Below, in pieces: positions 63,061 through 64,000 of a stretch of DNA of 64,000 nt (its first letter is position 1; every line of letters begins with the position of its first letter). The DNA is from Rhizaria sp. SCN 62-66 (lineage: Eukaryota; Rhizaria, unplaced): the NCBI GenBank assembly GCA_001724265.1, contig MEDY01000074.1, positions 26,557 to 90,556 on the forward strand, read 5' to 3'. Under the pieces are notes generated by a model. It was not told the origin of the DNA, did not search any database, and worked only from the letters and a program-made list of their open reading frames with translations. The translations under genes were made by a program, and so were the position numbers.

Positions 63061-64000
63061 TTATGTGTGCGTCGTTGCTGACGGTACGTGTAGCCAGTGC
63101 CGCCGCGCCGCGCCCGTGGCCTCAGCCTCTTGCTCGCTCGCTGCAGCCGAGAACACAGGCTTGGAATCAGCTGCAACAGCTACTTCGCGCGGCGTCTGTG
63201 TCCGCTGCTGCTGTTGTTGCTGCTGTTGCTGTTGTCCCACGCTTGGTGTCCACGGCGTGCGCGGCGTCTGCCTTGCCGTTTGTTTCGGCGTGTGTTGTGC
63301 TTGCTGCATCCGCTGCGTGCGCGGCGTCTGCGCGCCCGGTTGCATCGCGCTTTGCAGAGCAGCCACAGTGTTCCCATGACTGTGACTCGATTGCACTGGC
63401 GCAGAGAGCACGTGCACGCGCGCGGCGGCAGCCACTGCGGCAGCGGCCTCGACTTCCTCGGCCGTCAGCGCCGCGCCGGCCGCCGTCACGCCACTCACCG
63501 CGACCGTCACCACCGGCGCTACACCCGCTGGCGCCACTGCGGCGAGCGCGGGCGCGGGTGTGGGACTGCGTGCAGAGGCCGGGGGCAGCATCGTGAGCAA
63601 AAGCGGCGCCTCACCCTCGTTGCCCCCGCTGTTGTAACTGAGCGCGATCGCATCGTGGAGCGAGAACGAGTGGCCGCCGCACCGCAGCTCCGGGACGCCC
63701 AGCCGCGCCTCCAGCGTCACAGCCTCGTAACCGTCATACTCGCCACTGTTACTGGTTCCGCAGTCAGCGTCCGCGGCGGTGTGGTCGTGGACAGGGACGC
63801 TGCCCCAGAGCGGCGCGCGCGCGGGCGCAAGCGCGGCGGCGGCGAGCCCGCCCGCGGCGGCGGCGCGGCATTGCTCGGCCAGCAGCCACGCTGGCAGCGC
63901 CGCCTGCGCGCTCGCACGGCTCCGCGCCAGCAGCCCGCCCGCCCGCGCGCGCGCCGCGGCCAGCTCGGCCTCGCTCGGCCGCGCCGCCTCGGCCGCGGCA
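63061..64000 (-). CDS. Ala/Gln-rich protein, 5' part cut by window edge
   Basis: The frame is open from the right edge to TAA at 63061, about 313 codons of the C-terminal part. The upstream piece is Ala-rich and helical (AELAAARARAGGLLARSRAS). A compact stretch follows, ADCGTSNSGEYDGYEAVTLE and ARLGVPELRCGGHSFSLHDA, then IALSYNSGGNEG, which looks folded. The last third is disordered, with repeated TPRTQ and TPRTP motifs and a run of ten Gln codons near 63205-63234, and ends ATTHT. I do not recognise the family. No in-frame TAG is seen in this part, and no intron boundary is needed. Confidence 0.7.
   Translation of the reverse strand, partial: AAAEAARPSEAELAAARARAGGLLARSRASAQAALPAWLLAEQCRAAAAGGLAAAALAPARAPLWGSVPVHDHTAADADCGTSNSGEYDGYEAVTLEARLGVPELRCGGHSFSLHDAIALSYNSGGNEGEAPLLLTMLPPASARSPTPAPALAAVAPAGVAPVVTVAVSGVTAAGAALTAEEVEAAAAVAAAARVHVLSAPVQSSHSHGNTVAALQSAMQPGAQTPRTQRMQQAQHTPKQTARQTPRTPWTPSVGQQQQQQQQQQRTQTPREVAVAADSKPVFSAAASEQEAEATGAARRHWLHVPSATTHT

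Overview
The window is nuclear DNA of a GC-rich eukaryote, most likely a unicellular protist. Coding blocks are very GC-rich and rich in Ala, Gly, Pro, Ser and Gln. They are separated by much more AT-rich spacers and interrupted by short AT-rich spliceosomal introns. I reconstructed eleven introns of about 100-340 nt, and most begin GTACGT. Recognisable products are all eukaryotic: CDC123, mitochondrial ribosomal protein mS29/DAP3, splicing factor CCDC12/Cwf18, a KAR5/GEX1/Brambleberry karyogamy protein, an SH3-tailed class I myosin, beta-NAC, seipin, IPI1/TEX10 and phosphatidylserine decarboxylase. A myosin I with an SH3 tail hints at Amorphea, but this is weak evidence and I do not name a lineage.

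The main finding is that UAG appears to be a sense codon here. Four separate genes stay open only if eight in-frame TAG triplets are translated: the Q-rich gene at 15169-19704 (two), the nuclear-type gene at 20366-24511 (three), the karyogamy gene at 39045-42100 (two) and the small gene at 48809-49096 (one). The frame is unchanged on both sides of each TAG, and composition continues. None of the 18 genes whose 3' end is in the window terminates at TAG: nine end TAA and nine end TGA. Only UAG therefore seems reassigned. The amino acid cannot be fixed from this window; Gln is the most natural guess, Leu a known alternative.

Layout, left to right. CDC123 (-, 3' end cut by the window edge) is divergent from a five-exon coiled-coil protein (+, 1705-7872), whose stop lies 5 nt from the stop of a convergent Q-rich, zinc-motif protein (-, 7878-11310). 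Then come DAP3 (-), CCDC12 (+), the Q-rich two-exon gene (-, 15169-19704), the three-UAG gene (+, 20366-24511) and an ankyrin-like protein (+, 25610-27907). From 29535 to 42100 lie an FG-repeat protein with an N-terminal membrane segment (-), a coiled-coil/acidic-repeat protein (-), a small acidic protein (+) and the karyogamy protein (-). From 43157 to the right edge lie myosin I with SH3 and WW domains (+), beta-NAC (-), the 95-residue UAG-containing gene (-), seipin (-), IPI1/TEX10 (-), phosphatidylserine decarboxylase (+) and a gene cut by the right edge (-).

The genes do not form one pathway. They are mostly housekeeping: translation initiation and co-translational targeting (CDC123, NAC), ribosome assembly (IPI1, DAP3), splicing (CCDC12), nuclear envelope (FG protein, karyogamy protein), ER lipid droplets and phospholipids (seipin, PSD), and actin motility (myosin I). 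Many carry long low-complexity insertions or tails, so proteins are often two to six times the usual family length.
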